DNA of 39,152 bases. Origin: Pyrinomonadaceae bacterium. Its GTDB lineage: Bacteria; Acidobacteriota; Blastocatellia; Pyrinomonadales; Pyrinomonadaceae. The stretch lies in assembly GCA_030840675.1 (NCBI GenBank), contig JAVEEA010000030.1, forward strand, positions 1 to 39,152. The letters are read 5' to 3'. The stretch's first letter is position 1. Each line of letters opens with the position of its first letter. Shown in pieces: positions 28,732 to 38,658 of this stretch. A model generated the notes under the pieces. The model saw only the letters and a program-made list of their open reading frames with translations, did no database searches and was not told where the DNA came from. The position numbers and the translations under genes were made by a program.

Positions 28732-29877
28732 CTAGAACAACTGGAATTTAATGGTCAGGTACTTCTTCGGGTTTTGGCGGAAGTCATAAATCAGTTTCAC
28801 GCCTTCGGATGAGAGTTGGTTCACGTTTGAGTAAAGCGCTTCGTCGGTCAGTAGTTTGCCGACCGTGCCTTCGCCGCGTTGCGCTGAGGAGACGATGTTG
28901 TCGATGCGTTCGGCGGTGGTATTGAAGCGCGCAATAGCGGAACGCGCATCGTTATACATTTGCTCGTCTTTAATCAATTTGCCGAGCGTGCCGTGACCGG
29001 CATTGAGGTCCGCGATCATGGAATTGATCTGCTCGACGGAGCGGTCGAGTCGATCGGCGGTGCGGTTGATGCGATTGTAGAGTTCGTCGTTTGTGAGTAA
29101 CTTGCCGGCGGTACCGCGACCGGCGCGCAGGTCTTCGGAAATCCGCCGCAACTGCATTGCAATCTCGTTGGCGTTGTTGTAGAGCGCCGGGTCATTAACA
29201 AATCGTCCGGCCGAACCGTTGCCGGACCTGATTTGCCGCATCACGTCTTCGGTCTCGCGCACGGTCGCATTGAGATTGTTGTAGAGGGCTTCATCGCTGA
29301 ACAAACGTCCGACGGTGCCTTTGCCTTCCTGCACATCTTTCACGATCAAACTCATTTGGTCGGAAAGCTTGCTTAGGCGTTGGGCCAGATCGGTGCCGGA
29401 GGTGGCGAAGTCGTTCACCGTGTTGGCGCTCGATGAACGCAGCGTGTCGTAGTCAACTACCGGAGGCGCGAGCGCGGTGCCGGGACTGATGTTAATCAAC
29501 ATTTCATTTCCGAGCAGACTCGGCGAGCCCTGGGTGGCAGTCGAGTCTTTGCGAATACGCTCGGTGGCTGCCCGGCCGTCGATAGTGGCTTCGAGGGTCA
29601 TCACTGCCTCGACGCGCGGACCGGTGGGCTCATTGTTCGGCGGCAGCAGATTGATGTCGTCCACCTTGCCGACGCGCACGCCGGACAAACGCACTTCGGA
29701 TCCTTTGCGGAGGCCATTGGCGTCAGCGAAACGTGCCTTCAAGTGGAGCTTTTTCTTGAAGGGGTTGATGTCGCCGGAGGCGTTGAGAATCAGAAAAATC
29801 AGGATGACGACGGACACCAGCACGAAGATGCCGACGCGCAGCTGATTCAGGTTTACTGTTTTTGTCGATCTTGGCAT
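28732..29877 (-). CDS. MlaD/MCE-domain lipid transport substrate-binding protein
   Basis: N-terminal TM and MCE domain (NLNQLRVGIFVLVSVVILIFLILNASG...LKARFADANGLRKGSEVRLSGVRVGKVDDI). C-terminal repeats of GxGTxGKLLxDExLYN. Confidence 0.9.
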   Translation of the reverse strand: MPRSTKTVNLNQLRVGIFVLVSVVILIFLILNASGDINPFKKKLHLKARFADANGLRKGSEVRLSGVRVGKVDDINLLPPNNEPTGPRVEAVMTLEATIDGRAATERIRKDSTATQGSPSLLGNEMLINISPGTALAPPVVDYDTLRSSSANTVNDFATSGTDLAQRLSKLSDQMSLIVKDVQEGKGTVGRLFSDEALYNNLNATVRETEDVMRQIRSGNGSAGRFVNDPALYNNANEIAMQLRRISEDLRAGRGTAGKLLTNDELYNRINRTADRLDRSVEQINSMIADLNAGHGTLGKLIKDEQMYNDARSAIARFNTTAERIDNIVSSAQRGEGTVGKLLTDEALYSNVNQLSSEGVKLIYDFRQNPKKYLTIKFQLF

Positions 29878-29960
29878 GGCCTAAGTAAGGAAGGAGAGAT
29901 GATTGATGAGCGAAACTCGCTTAGCGCTCGATCATTCGTCCTCCGCCCCTATCCTTTCTC

Positions 29961-30866
29961 TCAGTGTCCGCGCAGAAACTTGGTAATGTAGGGATCCTCA
30001 ACCTTACGGAGTCGCTCGTCAGTGCCGCTGAAGATAATACTGCCTTCTTTCACCATGATCACTTTACTGTTGATGAGGCAAAGCCGCTCGCCCTCGCGCT
30101 CGAAGACTACTTGTCCCTGTTCGTTGACCACGGCATACTCCGAGCAGAGATAATCAAGGTTATTCATTTCGTGCGTTACGAAGATGGACGAAACGTCTTC
30201 GAGATCGCGCAGCTTCATGGCGAGTTCGCAGATGGTGCGCGCGGTTGGCGGATCGAGGCCGGCGGTGGGTTCGTCGAAGAGTACGATCTTCGGATCACCA
30301 ATCAAAGCCCGGGCAATGCCGACGCGACGTCGCATGCCGCCCGATAGTTCCGCCGGCATTTTATCGATGGCATCCTCGAGGTTGACGAAACGCAGCATGC
30401 GGCGCACCTCGGGTTCAACTTCCTCTTCCGGCAAGCCCTGTTCGTGCAGACGGTAGGCAACGTTGTCGTAAACCGACAGCGAATCAAAGAGCGCGCCTTC
30501 CTGAAACACCATGCCAATCTTCTTGCGCACGTTCATCATCTGCACTTCGTCATAGTCAGTGATGTCTTCACCGTCTACCAGAATTCTGCCCTCGTCCGGT
30601 TTTAGCAAACCAAGCACCAGCTTGATGATCGTCGACTTGCCGCCACCTGAGCCGCCGAGAATTATTTTCGTCTCGCCCTTCATTACCTTGAAGCTCAACT
30701 GGTTGAGGATCACACGCTCATCGAAGGCTAGCACCACGTCGCGAAACTCGATTGCCGGAATCGCGCGATGCGTGTCGTCAACGTGCGCGAAAGTCGAGTC
30801 AGCCGCGTTCTGGCTAACCTGACCAGTCACGTGGATCGCTTCAGACTCTGAAGGTGAAACGCTCAT
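29961..30866 (-). CDS. MlaF-like ABC transporter ATP-binding protein
   Basis: Walker [46 protein letters not shown] at 30866, 11 nt after the permease stop. Confidence 0.92.
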   Translation of the reverse strand: MSVSPSESEAIHVTGQVSQNAADSTFAHVDDTHRAIPAIEFRDVVLAFDERVILNQLSFKVMKGETKIILGGSGGGKSTIIKLVLGLLKPDEGRILVDGEDITDYDEVQMMNVRKKIGMVFQEGALFDSLSVYDNVAYRLHEQGLPEEEVEPEVRRMLRFVNLEDAIDKMPAELSGGMRRRVGIARALIGDPKIVLFDEPTAGLDPPTARTICELAMKLRDLEDVSSIFVTHEMNNLDYLCSEYAVVNEQGQVVFEREGERLCLINSKVIMVKEGSIIFSGTDERLRKVEDPYITKFLRGH

Positions 30867-30876
30867 AAAGTGCGAG

Positions 30877-31647
30877 TTAATTCTTCGGCATTCCCAAAAT
30901 ATATTGCAATCCGCGAGCGAGGAAGAAGTCGGCCACAATCACAACGATCGAAGCTGTCACTACCGCACGCGTGGTCGATCGGCCCACACCCACCGTGCCC
31001 CCTTCGGTAGTCAAGCCCTTGTAACATGCCACGGAGGCGATGATCACCGCGAAACAAATCGGCTTGATGACGCCGCCAATAATATCATCAGCGGTAATGC
31101 CGTCGCGCACCGAAGTAAGGAATTCGTTGATTGAAAGTCCATAGAGGCTGGTTGCCGCTATCCCGCCACCCCCGATGCCAACCACGTCGGCGACGACGGT
31201 CAACAGCGGCAAGGTGATGACCAGTGCAATCAGTCGCGGGGCAACCAGTTTCTTTATCGGGTCCGTACCCAGCGCGCGCATGGCGTCGATTTGTTGCGAC
31301 GCAGTCATTGAACCCAACTCCGCGGCAATGGCTGAACCGACTCGGCCGGTAACCATCAAAGCGCAGAGTACTGGACCAAGTTCGCGAATCAGTGAGATCG
31401 CTACCAGTCGTCCGGTTTGTGATTGAGCGCCGTAGAATGCGAGCGTGGGAAAAGTTTGCAGCGTCATCACGCCGCCAGTAAAAAAACCGGTAAGCAGAAT
31501 GATCGTCAACGAGCCAACGCCAATGACATCCATCTGCGTGATGGTCTCATTGAGGTAGCGCGGGCCCTTGAAGAGCCCGGCGACCGCACGCGCGGTCATC
31601 AGTGTAGTTTCCTGCAGCTCGAAAATTGAGCGCGTAACGAAGTTCAT
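30877..31647 (-). CDS. MlaE family ABC transporter permease
   Basis: [33 protein letters not shown]...[54 protein letters not shown], diagnostic MlaE motif. Confidence 0.95.
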   Translation of the reverse strand: MNFVTRSIFELQETTLMTARAVAGLFKGPRYLNETITQMDVIGVGSLTIILLTGFFTGGVMTLQTFPTLAFYGAQSQTGRLVAISLIRELGPVLCALMVTGRVGSAIAAELGSMTASQQIDAMRALGTDPIKKLVAPRLIALVITLPLLTVVADVVGIGGGGIAATSLYGLSINEFLTSVRDGITADDIIGGVIKPICFAVIIASVACYKGLTTEGGTVGVGRSTTRAVVTASIVVIVADFFLARGLQYILGMPKN

Positions 31648-31972
31648 TTAGGGGCTGATAAAGGAGCTGGCCATCCGGGCGGTCGCGGAATCTCAACCGA
31701 GCACCTGCGGCTGCTAACTGCGATAGTCTGAAGAACCACGCGACCACGGCCAAACACTCGAAAGTCTTGAGACATCAAGCAGGTCAATGGTCGCAACTGA
31801 ACAGAGCGACTCATCATGCGCAATATCTACGCAATGCGTCAAGCTTGAAGTCTCTGAAGGCCGGCTCGTGATTTGACGAATGCGGTAGCCGCGTTCCTGC
31901 GGGGGCGCACCCGGATCAGTTGGAACAGGGCGCCACTGGGACGCCCCCTGGAAATTTTTTGCGAAGAGTAGT

Positions 31973-32515
31973 TCAGAACCTACGGCGTGGGATTGGGCGA
32001 GGATTCTGCAAACCGTTGGCCCGGTCTGCCTGTCGCTGTTGCCTGACTTCGGAATTGTCCTCGAGCCGCTCTCTGCGAAGTTCCCGGGCCTGGCGTTGCA
32101 GCGTGCGCAAGAGAGTTCGTTGTTCCAGGGTGAGGACGCGCCGGATTCGTATCTCCGTTAGAATCCTGGCCCGCAGCGCCGCCGACTGTGCCGCCGCTAC
32201 TTCACGAACTCGTTGTTCGACCTCGGCTTCGTTAGGAGTCTCGGTGTCCAGCAAGGTGTCGAGCGCCCGGTTGGCTTCTCTGAACTGTTGGTTGAGCGCT
32301 GCTCGTTCAGCCTTAGTCTGCTCTCGAATTGAGCGAATCTGTTCACGTTGTTCGGGAGTCAGATTGAGCCGGCGAATTGGATCGTCAGCAACGCCGCCTG
32401 GCTGAGGTTCGGCAGCACCAGATTGCGGCGGCGGCGCTTGCCCGTGAGCGCTTGGGATTGCGCCAAGCAATAGCAGCATTGCCAGTAATGTAAGAACATG
32501 TCCGTTGTGTTTCAT
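31973..32515 (-). CDS. Spy/CpxP-like periplasmic LTxxQ-motif protein
   Basis: Signal peptide, then two LTxEQ motifs (NLTPEQREQIRSI, VLTLEQRTLLRTL) in a highly helical Arg/Glu-rich protein. Confidence 0.8.
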   Translation of the reverse strand: MKHNGHVLTLLAMLLLLGAIPSAHGQAPPPQSGAAEPQPGGVADDPIRRLNLTPEQREQIRSIREQTKAERAALNQQFREANRALDTLLDTETPNEAEVEQRVREVAAAQSAALRARILTEIRIRRVLTLEQRTLLRTLQRQARELRRERLEDNSEVRQQRQADRANGLQNPRPIPRRRF

Positions 32516-32541
32516 GCAAGCCTCTTGGTACTAAATTATGG

Positions 32542-33246
32542 CTACTGATTAATTCGATCGTCTAGCAGATCAAGATCACTTTCATTTCTGGCGGAGGTCA
32601 GCCTCAAATCAAACGCCAGTTGCTCGCGCTCGTTCTTTGAAAGTGGACGCTTCGCTTTCTGTACCGCTGCGTTGGAGGCGAGCGACTCACGGCTATTCCG
32701 AATACGCAGCCGCGGAACAGATTTAACAGTTACGACCTCGTCAACTGATTTTGCGGTTCGACCTGCCAGATTTCTTTCTCGCTGAAGTTCTTCCTGAACC
32801 CGCCGCTCGACCAGCGCTCGAACTTGCTGCTGCGAGTAGCCCTGCTCCCCAGTGGCCACAATCGGCGCCGGACCATGCTCGCGCAGACGTATAACTGCCA
32901 GCACCGCCAGCACGCAAAAAAGAACTGAAGCGAACGCTACCGCGGCCTTCAGCCACAACGGCGAGAAATTGAAGAACTGTCGCAGCGCGACCAGCGCCGA
33001 GCGTTTGTCGCCACTGGCCGGCGCCGCAACCGGCAAAGCCGCGGAACTCAACCCGCCCAGTGACGCGTCGCGCCACGCAACTACATCTTCGCGAACTGCC
33101 CCAAAGTTCGTCAGTTCCTGCTGACACGAACCACACTCGCGCAGGTGCGACTTAAACGAGCGCGCGTCGCCGTCACCTAATTCACCGTACAGAAACCCGA
33201 TGAGATCCTCTGCGCGTCCGCAGTCTAAAGTTTTCACATCGTTCAT
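32542..33246 (-). CDS. Anti-sigma factor with zinc-binding ZAS (zf-HC2) domain and one TM helix
   Basis: CGRAEDLIGFLYGELGDGDARSFKSHLRECGSCQQEL (HxxxCxxC), TM LKAAVAFASVLFCVLAVLAVI. ATGA overlap with the sigma gene. Confidence 0.9.
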   Translation of the reverse strand: MNDVKTLDCGRAEDLIGFLYGELGDGDARSFKSHLRECGSCQQELTNFGAVREDVVAWRDASLGGLSSAALPVAAPASGDKRSALVALRQFFNFSPLWLKAAVAFASVLFCVLAVLAVIRLREHGPAPIVATGEQGYSQQQVRALVERRVQEELQRERNLAGRTAKSVDEVVTVKSVPRLRIRNSRESLASNAAVQKAKRPLSKNEREQLAFDLRLTSARNESDLDLLDDRINQ

Positions 33247-33875
33247 TTCAAACTACTCCCACTTCGGTCCGCCGCTTCACCAAATTTGTGAAGCCGCAGC
33301 TGCAATTGCTTCAACGCCGTATAGAGGCGACTCTTAACCGTGCTCAACGGCAGATCGAGTGCGTCCGCAATTTCCTTAAACGTCAACTCCTCGAACTCTT
33401 TCATAACTACCACCTGTCTCAGTTCCACCGGGAGACTATTCACCGCCAACCTGACCGCGGCCGTCGTTTCGCGGCCCTCGACCACGCGTGCCGGGGAATG
33501 GCTCAGCGGCGTGGCAAAACTTGCGGCGTTCTTCTCTGCTTCGGTATCGAGCGCGCTTTCCTTTCGCACCGTTGCCCGGCGCTGGCGTGTGATGCACTGA
33601 TTGATCGCTATGCGATGCAGCCATGAAGACACCTTCGCGTCGCCGCGGAAACCGCGCAGGTTGCGGAAGGCCGCAAGAAACGTTTCCTGCGTGGCATCAC
33701 GTGCGTCTTCCTCACGCCCCAACATTCCAAAGGCAAGCGCGAAAATGCGTCGCTCCCAGCGTTGTGCAATCTCGCCGAAAGCTTCCGCGTCGCCCGTTAA
33801 AGCACGTTCCACGATTTGCTCGTCGCTCGTAGCCGTTCCCATCCTGTCTGATTTGCCGAATTGTCGACGTTTCAA
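33243..33875 (-). CDS. ECF RNA polymerase sigma factor (RpoE-like)
   Basis: Region 2: RIFALAFGMLGREEDARDATQETFLAAFRNLRGFRGDAKVSSWLHRIAINQCITRQR. Region 4: LPVELRQVVVMKEFEELTFKEIADALDLPLSTVKSRLYTALKQLQ. Confidence 0.95.
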   Translation of the reverse strand: MKRRQFGKSDRMGTATSDEQIVERALTGDAEAFGEIAQRWERRIFALAFGMLGREEDARDATQETFLAAFRNLRGFRGDAKVSSWLHRIAINQCITRQRRATVRKESALDTEAEKNAASFATPLSHSPARVVEGRETTAAVRLAVNSLPVELRQVVVMKEFEELTFKEIADALDLPLSTVKSRLYTALKQLQLRLHKFGEAADRSGSSLK

Positions 33876-33989
33876 TTACGCGACGCGCAGGCGTCTCATT
33901 TCGAAGTTTAGACGTGGCTGCCTGCGTTTAAGTCGAGGAAAAACTCCACTCGGTGATGCTTTGCGCGCCCACGGAGTTTACGAAACGCG

Positions 33990-34018
33990 TTGACACTCCC
34001 GAGTTTACTCGACATAAT
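33990..34018 (+). promoter_or_regulatory. Sigma70-type promoter (TTGACA - 17 nt - CATAAT) upstream of the HD-GYP gene
   Basis: TTGACA 33990-33995, 17-nt spacer, CATAAT 34013-34018. Predicts a UTR of about 85 nt before the ATG at 34110. Confidence 0.65.
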
Positions 34019-34109
34019 GACTTGCCGGCCATTCTGGTCGGTGTCGTCTACGGCCTTCCCAGAGGAAACTCATTTCCTGAGACCGACTCCACCACTTCAG
34101 AAATCAAAG

Positions 34110-35945
34110 ATGTTAGAGAAACTTGGGCGAGTTCGCCTGCTTTACATCGTCTTGGGCGTATTGCTGCTGGTCGGCCTGCTGCCCTTGGGGTTCGCGGGCA
34201 CGCTGCTTTCGTCGCGCAGCGCGGAGCAGTTGCGCTCGGTCGAAGGACGTTACCAGGCGCAGCTGGTGCAGGACAAAGCCCGGCAAATCGAACTCTACGG
34301 CCAGCGTTATCGCGACGTAGTTACTGGACTGGCGCGGGCTTTCGAGTTGGCGGGCGGCATCAAAGGACTCAACGACGCCGGGTACGATGCGCGGCTGCAA
34401 AAGACCCTGGAGGAGGATCCCAACCTTATTGGACTGGCGATCTGGCCCGTGAGTGGCGAACTGCATCGCGCTTTCCAACCGGACCTCATTCAGCGCAACG
34501 AGGTGGACCAACGTGTGAGCGAAGTGTTGGCGCGGATGGCGGATCGTGGGATCGTCGTCAGCCGGCCGCAAATAATTCGCTCTGGTCAGGAGATGGCAAT
34601 GACCGTGGCCGCGCCCGTGATGGGCGGAGCGAGTGGTCGCGAAGTGGTGGCGGCGGTGGTGGCGATTGTTTCGTTTCAAGAGGTATTCAAGGCGGTCCAT
34701 CAATCAACTTCGCGAAGCGAGCGCGAATTACTCGACGCCGGTTTGCCGGTAGTTTTCGTAGTTGATCAAAACGGTCGTGCGGTTGCGCACCCGGAAGCAA
34801 GTGTCGCGTTTTCGGAAAAACCGATGACCGATCTCAAGGTAGTGCTTGACTGGCAGGAGTCCGGAACGCAGGTTCAGTCGGCGCTTGAGCCGTTCACGCT
34901 GGTTCGCGACGGTCGAAACGTGGTGATGCTGGGGTCGTACGCTACTGCCGAACTGGATAAGAATTCGCGACTGGGAGTGATTGCGATTCAGGATGAGTCA
35001 GCGGCGCTTGCTTCGGTGAGCGACATGCGCCGCCAAACAATTTGGATCAGTATGGTGGCCGGGTTTCTTACCTTGATCATCGGCTTCTTTTTTGCGAAGA
35101 AGCTGACGCAACCCGTACAGGAGTTAGCACTGGGCGCTCATCGCATTGCGTCCGGCGACTTCTCGCAGCGCATCAACGTGCGTAGCCGCACCGAGCTTGG
35201 CGACCTTGGTGATTCATTCAATTTGATGACGGACCAGCTGGAAACCTACATCAACGATCTGCAACAGTCCGCGGCGGAAAACCGAGAGCTTTTTCTTGGT
35301 ACGGTGAAGAGTCTGGCGGCCGCGATAGACGGAAAAGACCCGTACACGCGCGGACACTCCGAACGTGTCTCGCGCATGTCGGTCGCCATCGCCCAACGTT
35401 TGGGACTGCCGGACGACGAGTGTGAAAAAATCAGAATCAGCGCGCTGCTCCACGACGTCGGTAAGATCGCCATCGACGATAACATTTTGAAGAAGCCCGC
35501 GGCGTTGACCGACGATGAATACGAAATCATGAAGCAACACCCGCAGAAGGGTTACAAGATCATGTCGCAGATTCGTGCGATGAAGGAATTTCTGCCGGGT
35601 ATGTACATGCATCATGAGATGGTCAACGGCCAGGGTTATCCGCAGGGACTGCAAGGCGATCAAATTCCATTAATGGCTAAGATCGTGGCGGTGGCGGACA
35701 CGTTCGATGCTATGACCACCGACCGGCCTTACCAATTGGCCATGAACTTTACCGACGCGGTCGCTCGCATCGAAAGTTTTGTCGGGACACGCTACGACGC
35801 GACGGTGGTGTCTGCATTTGTGCAAGCTTGTGAAGAAGGCCAAATTCGTCCCGGTTCAGTCAAACTTAAGAGCCGCGCGACTCCGCACCCACCTGCTGGT
35901 TCAGTTGAGAACAACGGCGATCGCGATCTGGTCCGCGTTTCCTGA
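34110..35945 (+). CDS. Membrane sensor HD-GYP phosphodiesterase (extracytoplasmic sensor - HAMP - HD-GYP)
   Basis: TM near N-terminus, Cache-like periplasmic region, second TM and HAMP (FFFAKKLTQPVQELALGAHRIASGDFSQRINV), HD-GYP motifs RGHSERVSRM, LLHDVGKIAIDD, HHEMVNGQGYPQGLQGDQIPLMAKIVAVADTFDAMTTDRPY. The ORF-track TTG start at 33990 is the -35 box. Confidence 0.93.
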   Translation: MLEKLGRVRLLYIVLGVLLLVGLLPLGFAGTLLSSRSAEQLRSVEGRYQAQLVQDKARQIELYGQRYRDVVTGLARAFELAGGIKGLNDAGYDARLQKTLEEDPNLIGLAIWPVSGELHRAFQPDLIQRNEVDQRVSEVLARMADRGIVVSRPQIIRSGQEMAMTVAAPVMGGASGREVVAAVVAIVSFQEVFKAVHQSTSRSERELLDAGLPVVFVVDQNGRAVAHPEASVAFSEKPMTDLKVVLDWQESGTQVQSALEPFTLVRDGRNVVMLGSYATAELDKNSRLGVIAIQDESAALASVSDMRRQTIWISMVAGFLTLIIGFFFAKKLTQPVQELALGAHRIASGDFSQRINVRSRTELGDLGDSFNLMTDQLETYINDLQQSAAENRELFLGTVKSLAAAIDGKDPYTRGHSERVSRMSVAIAQRLGLPDDECEKIRISALLHDVGKIAIDDNILKKPAALTDDEYEIMKQHPQKGYKIMSQIRAMKEFLPGMYMHHEMVNGQGYPQGLQGDQIPLMAKIVAVADTFDAMTTDRPYQLAMNFTDAVARIESFVGTRYDATVVSAFVQACEEGQIRPGSVKLKSRATPHPPAGSVENNGDRDLVRVS

Positions 35946-36086
35946 CGCTTGCAGGAGCGCCCACGGTGGGACGCCCTACAACGAGGCTATTCGTTCGCCC
36001 GCAGCCGCGCCCTTTTTGTGGACGCGGCTGTTGTGCATATAATCATCATTTCCTTGACCAGCACTAATAGTTAACGAATCGAATCT

Positions 36087-37442
36087 ATGGGACTCTTCTG
36101 GAAACGCAAGAGCGGCGATCAGTTTGTTTCGCTCAAGCTAAATGAACCACTGGCGGCCGCAGACAAGCTGGCGGAGAGACTGGAAACTCCGGCAGCTGAA
36201 ACTGCGAGCGTGGACCGAGCGCGAGCACAGACGCTCCCGCCGCAAACGAACTCCACGCGCGGCCCAGGCAGTCCCGTAATCGACCTCGAGCCCACGCCCA
36301 CAGGCGCTGGCCCAACCCCGATACCGAGCGAGCGAACGGCTCCCGAAAAGGAAATTACCGTCACTCGACCGTTGCCAACCCCCGAGCGTCCAGCGGAAGT
36401 TGCAAAGTCTAAACCCGCAGCTACAGTTCCATCGCGTTCGCCGTTTGCCACTTCCGTGCTGGGCTTGAACCTATCGCTGGAGGAGTTGCAGGCACAGGAA
36501 GCAGCGCTTGAACAGGAGTTCTCCGCTCGTTTCCGTCGCGCCGTCGCAGCCACGCGCGAAACACTATCGGAACGCCTTGACACTGTCTTTCAGGGTCTCA
36601 AACAAATCGATGAAAACCTGCTCGACGAACTGGAGGAAGCTCTAATCGCGGCAGACATCGGCGTCGCCACTACGCAGCACATTTTGGAGACGGTGCGACG
36701 CGGCGTGGCGCGCAAACAAATTAACGACCTCGTCACGCTCAAGCAGGCCATCAAGGACGAGTTGTTGAAAATCTTGCGGCAGTCGGAAAAGCAGGGCGTC
36801 GCATCGGAAACGAGTGTCCCGGAAAATGTCGCGCCTTACGTGATGATGGTTGTGGGTGTGAACGGGGTTGGTAAGACGACCACGATCGGCAAACTCGCGT
36901 CGCGAATCAAGGCCGAGGGCAACGATGTCTTGATCTGCGCCGCTGACACCTTTCGTGCTGCAGCCTCGGATCAACTCGCTATCTGGGCCGAGCGTACCGG
37001 CGTTCCTTTGATTCAGCAGAAACAGGGAACCGATCCGGCGGCGGTGCTCTTTGACTCGCTCAAAGCTGCCAAGGCGCGCGGTTCCGATGTGCTAATAGTT
37101 GATACCGCCGGCAGGCTGCACAATAAGTCTAACCTGATGGCCGAACTCGAGAAGATGAAACGAGTGGCCGGGCGCGAGGTTGAAGGCGCGCCACACGAAA
37201 CGCTGCTCGTGGTTGATGCCGTCACCGGACAAAACGGTCTGGAACAAGCTCGCCAATTCCTGAAGGTCGCGGGTGTTACCGGCATCGTGTTGACAAAACT
37301 GGATGGCACGGCCAAGGGCGGAATCGCGGTCGCGATTGCGAATGAACTTGGGTTGCCGATTCGCTACGCAGGCATTGGAGAAAAAGTCGACGACCTGGTT
37401 GTCTTCGATCCTCAGTTGTATGTGAATGGCTTATTCGAGTGA
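36087..37442 (+). CDS. ftsY: Signal recognition particle receptor FtsY
   Basis: [92 protein letters not shown]. Pro/Thr-rich N-terminal extension. Confidence 0.97.
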   Translation: MGLFWKRKSGDQFVSLKLNEPLAAADKLAERLETPAAETASVDRARAQTLPPQTNSTRGPGSPVIDLEPTPTGAGPTPIPSERTAPEKEITVTRPLPTPERPAEVAKSKPAATVPSRSPFATSVLGLNLSLEELQAQEAALEQEFSARFRRAVAATRETLSERLDTVFQGLKQIDENLLDELEEALIAADIGVATTQHILETVRRGVARKQINDLVTLKQAIKDELLKILRQSEKQGVASETSVPENVAPYVMMVVGVNGVGKTTTIGKLASRIKAEGNDVLICAADTFRAAASDQLAIWAERTGVPLIQQKQGTDPAAVLFDSLKAAKARGSDVLIVDTAGRLHNKSNLMAELEKMKRVAGREVEGAPHETLLVVDAVTGQNGLEQARQFLKVAGVTGIVLTKLDGTAKGGIAVAIANELGLPIRYAGIGEKVDDLVVFDPQLYVNGLFE

Positions 37443-37482
37443 AGAATCATGAGGCCGGCATCATTCTCGTAATGGTGAGTGA

Positions 37483-38658
37483 TTGTCAGAGGATTTTGTG
37501 CAGCGAACGATAGCAACGCATGAACGTGAAGTGAATGATTGGACCGATACTGATAGGCGGTTGTTGGCCCGTGCGTTGGCGTTGTCAGCGAAAGGTGTAG
37601 CCCTGGTGAGCCCTGGTCCATTGGTGGGCTGCGTGATCGCCAATGACGGGGGAGAGATTGTAGGCGAAGGGTTTTACGTCTACGAACAACTCAAGCATGC
37701 GGAAACCTTTGCACTCGAACAAGCCGGGGAACGCGCGCGAGCTGCAACCGCCTACGTTTCATTGGAGCCGCACGGTCATCATGGTCGCACGCCGCCTTGC
37801 ACCGATGCCTTGATCAAAGCGGGCATTGCGCGCGTTGTCGCCCCTATCGAGGATCCCAACCCGAAAGTTTCCGGCCAGGGGTTTGCGCATTTGCGTTCAG
37901 CGGGCGTAGCTGTCTCGGTCGGCTTGCTGGCGCGGGAGGCGAAAAAGCTCAACGAGAAGTACCTGCACTTTGTGCGGGCCGGTCGACCGTTTGTGCACTT
38001 GAAGCTAGCGGCATCGCTGGACGGAAAGATAGCAACGCGCACCGGCGACACACGTTGGATCACTGGCCCGGAGTCGCGTGCGCGCGTTCATGAGTTGCGT
38101 CACGAGTATGACGCAATTCTCGTCGGCGCGGGCACTGCCGCGTCGGACGACCCGTTGTTAACCGATCGCTCGGGACTTACGCGACGAAGACCCCTCGTGC
38201 GAGTTCTTCTCGATGAGACTCTCAAAGTTTCCCCGGATTCGCGGTTGGCGAGCACTGCTCATGAGTCTCCGGTGCTCGTATTTGCCGGAGCCGCGGCGTC
38301 GTCAAGCAACAGCGAAGCGCTCAAGTCGGCCGGCGTTGAGATCGTGTCCGATGAAGCGAACGGACGCGATCTGAGTTTGGTACTGGGAGAACTGGGCCAG
38401 CGTTTACTGCAAAGCGTTTTGGTCGAGGGCGGCGCCAACGTTGCGGGAAGATTTCTCGATGAGGGCTTGGTCGACAAAGTTTCGTTCTTCATCGCACCAC
38501 TGCTGATCGGTGGTCGCGGCGCTCCCAACGCACTGGCCGGCAGCGGCGCGGAATTGCTTGGCGATGCCTGGGAACTTCAAGATGTGGAGATCACGGCGCG
38601 CGGAAAAGACATTGAAGTGACCGGCTACCCACTTCCGCGGATGAGGGACGAGGCATGA
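37483..38658 (+). CDS. ribD: Bifunctional diaminohydroxyphosphoribosylaminopyrimidine deaminase / 5-amino-6-(5-phosphoribosylamino)uracil reductase RibD
   Basis: GPLVGCVIANDGGEIVGEGFY, HAETFAL, YVSLEPHGHHGRTPPCTDALIKAGIARVVAPIEDPNPKVSGQG, reductase domain PFVHLKLAASLDGKIATRTGDTRWITGPESRARVHELRHEYDAILVGAGT. The exact start (GTG at 37483 or later) is uncertain. Confidence 0.93.
   Translation: MSEDFVQRTIATHEREVNDWTDTDRRLLARALALSAKGVALVSPGPLVGCVIANDGGEIVGEGFYVYEQLKHAETFALEQAGERARAATAYVSLEPHGHHGRTPPCTDALIKAGIARVVAPIEDPNPKVSGQGFAHLRSAGVAVSVGLLAREAKKLNEKYLHFVRAGRPFVHLKLAASLDGKIATRTGDTRWITGPESRARVHELRHEYDAILVGAGTAASDDPLLTDRSGLTRRRPLVRVLLDETLKVSPDSRLASTAHESPVLVFAGAAASSSNSEALKSAGVEIVSDEANGRDLSLVLGELGQRLLQSVLVEGGANVAGRFLDEGLVDKVSFFIAPLLIGGRGAPNALAGSGAELLGDAWELQDVEITARGKDIEVTGYPLPRMRDEA

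Noticed and set aside
31895-31960. GCGCCACTGGGACGCCCCCTGG and the similar GCGCCCACGGTGGGACGCCCTAC near 35957
   Set aside because: Similar GC-rich intergenic motifs, possibly one repeat family, but two imperfect copies are not enough to call an element.
34113-34703. 196-aa antisense ORF in the HD-GYP gene
   Set aside because: His/Arg-rich antisense translation with no recognisable family.
33953-34765. 270-aa + strand ORF overlapping the HD-GYP gene
   Set aside because: Gly/Arg-rich out-of-frame shadow of the well-supported HD-GYP reading frame.
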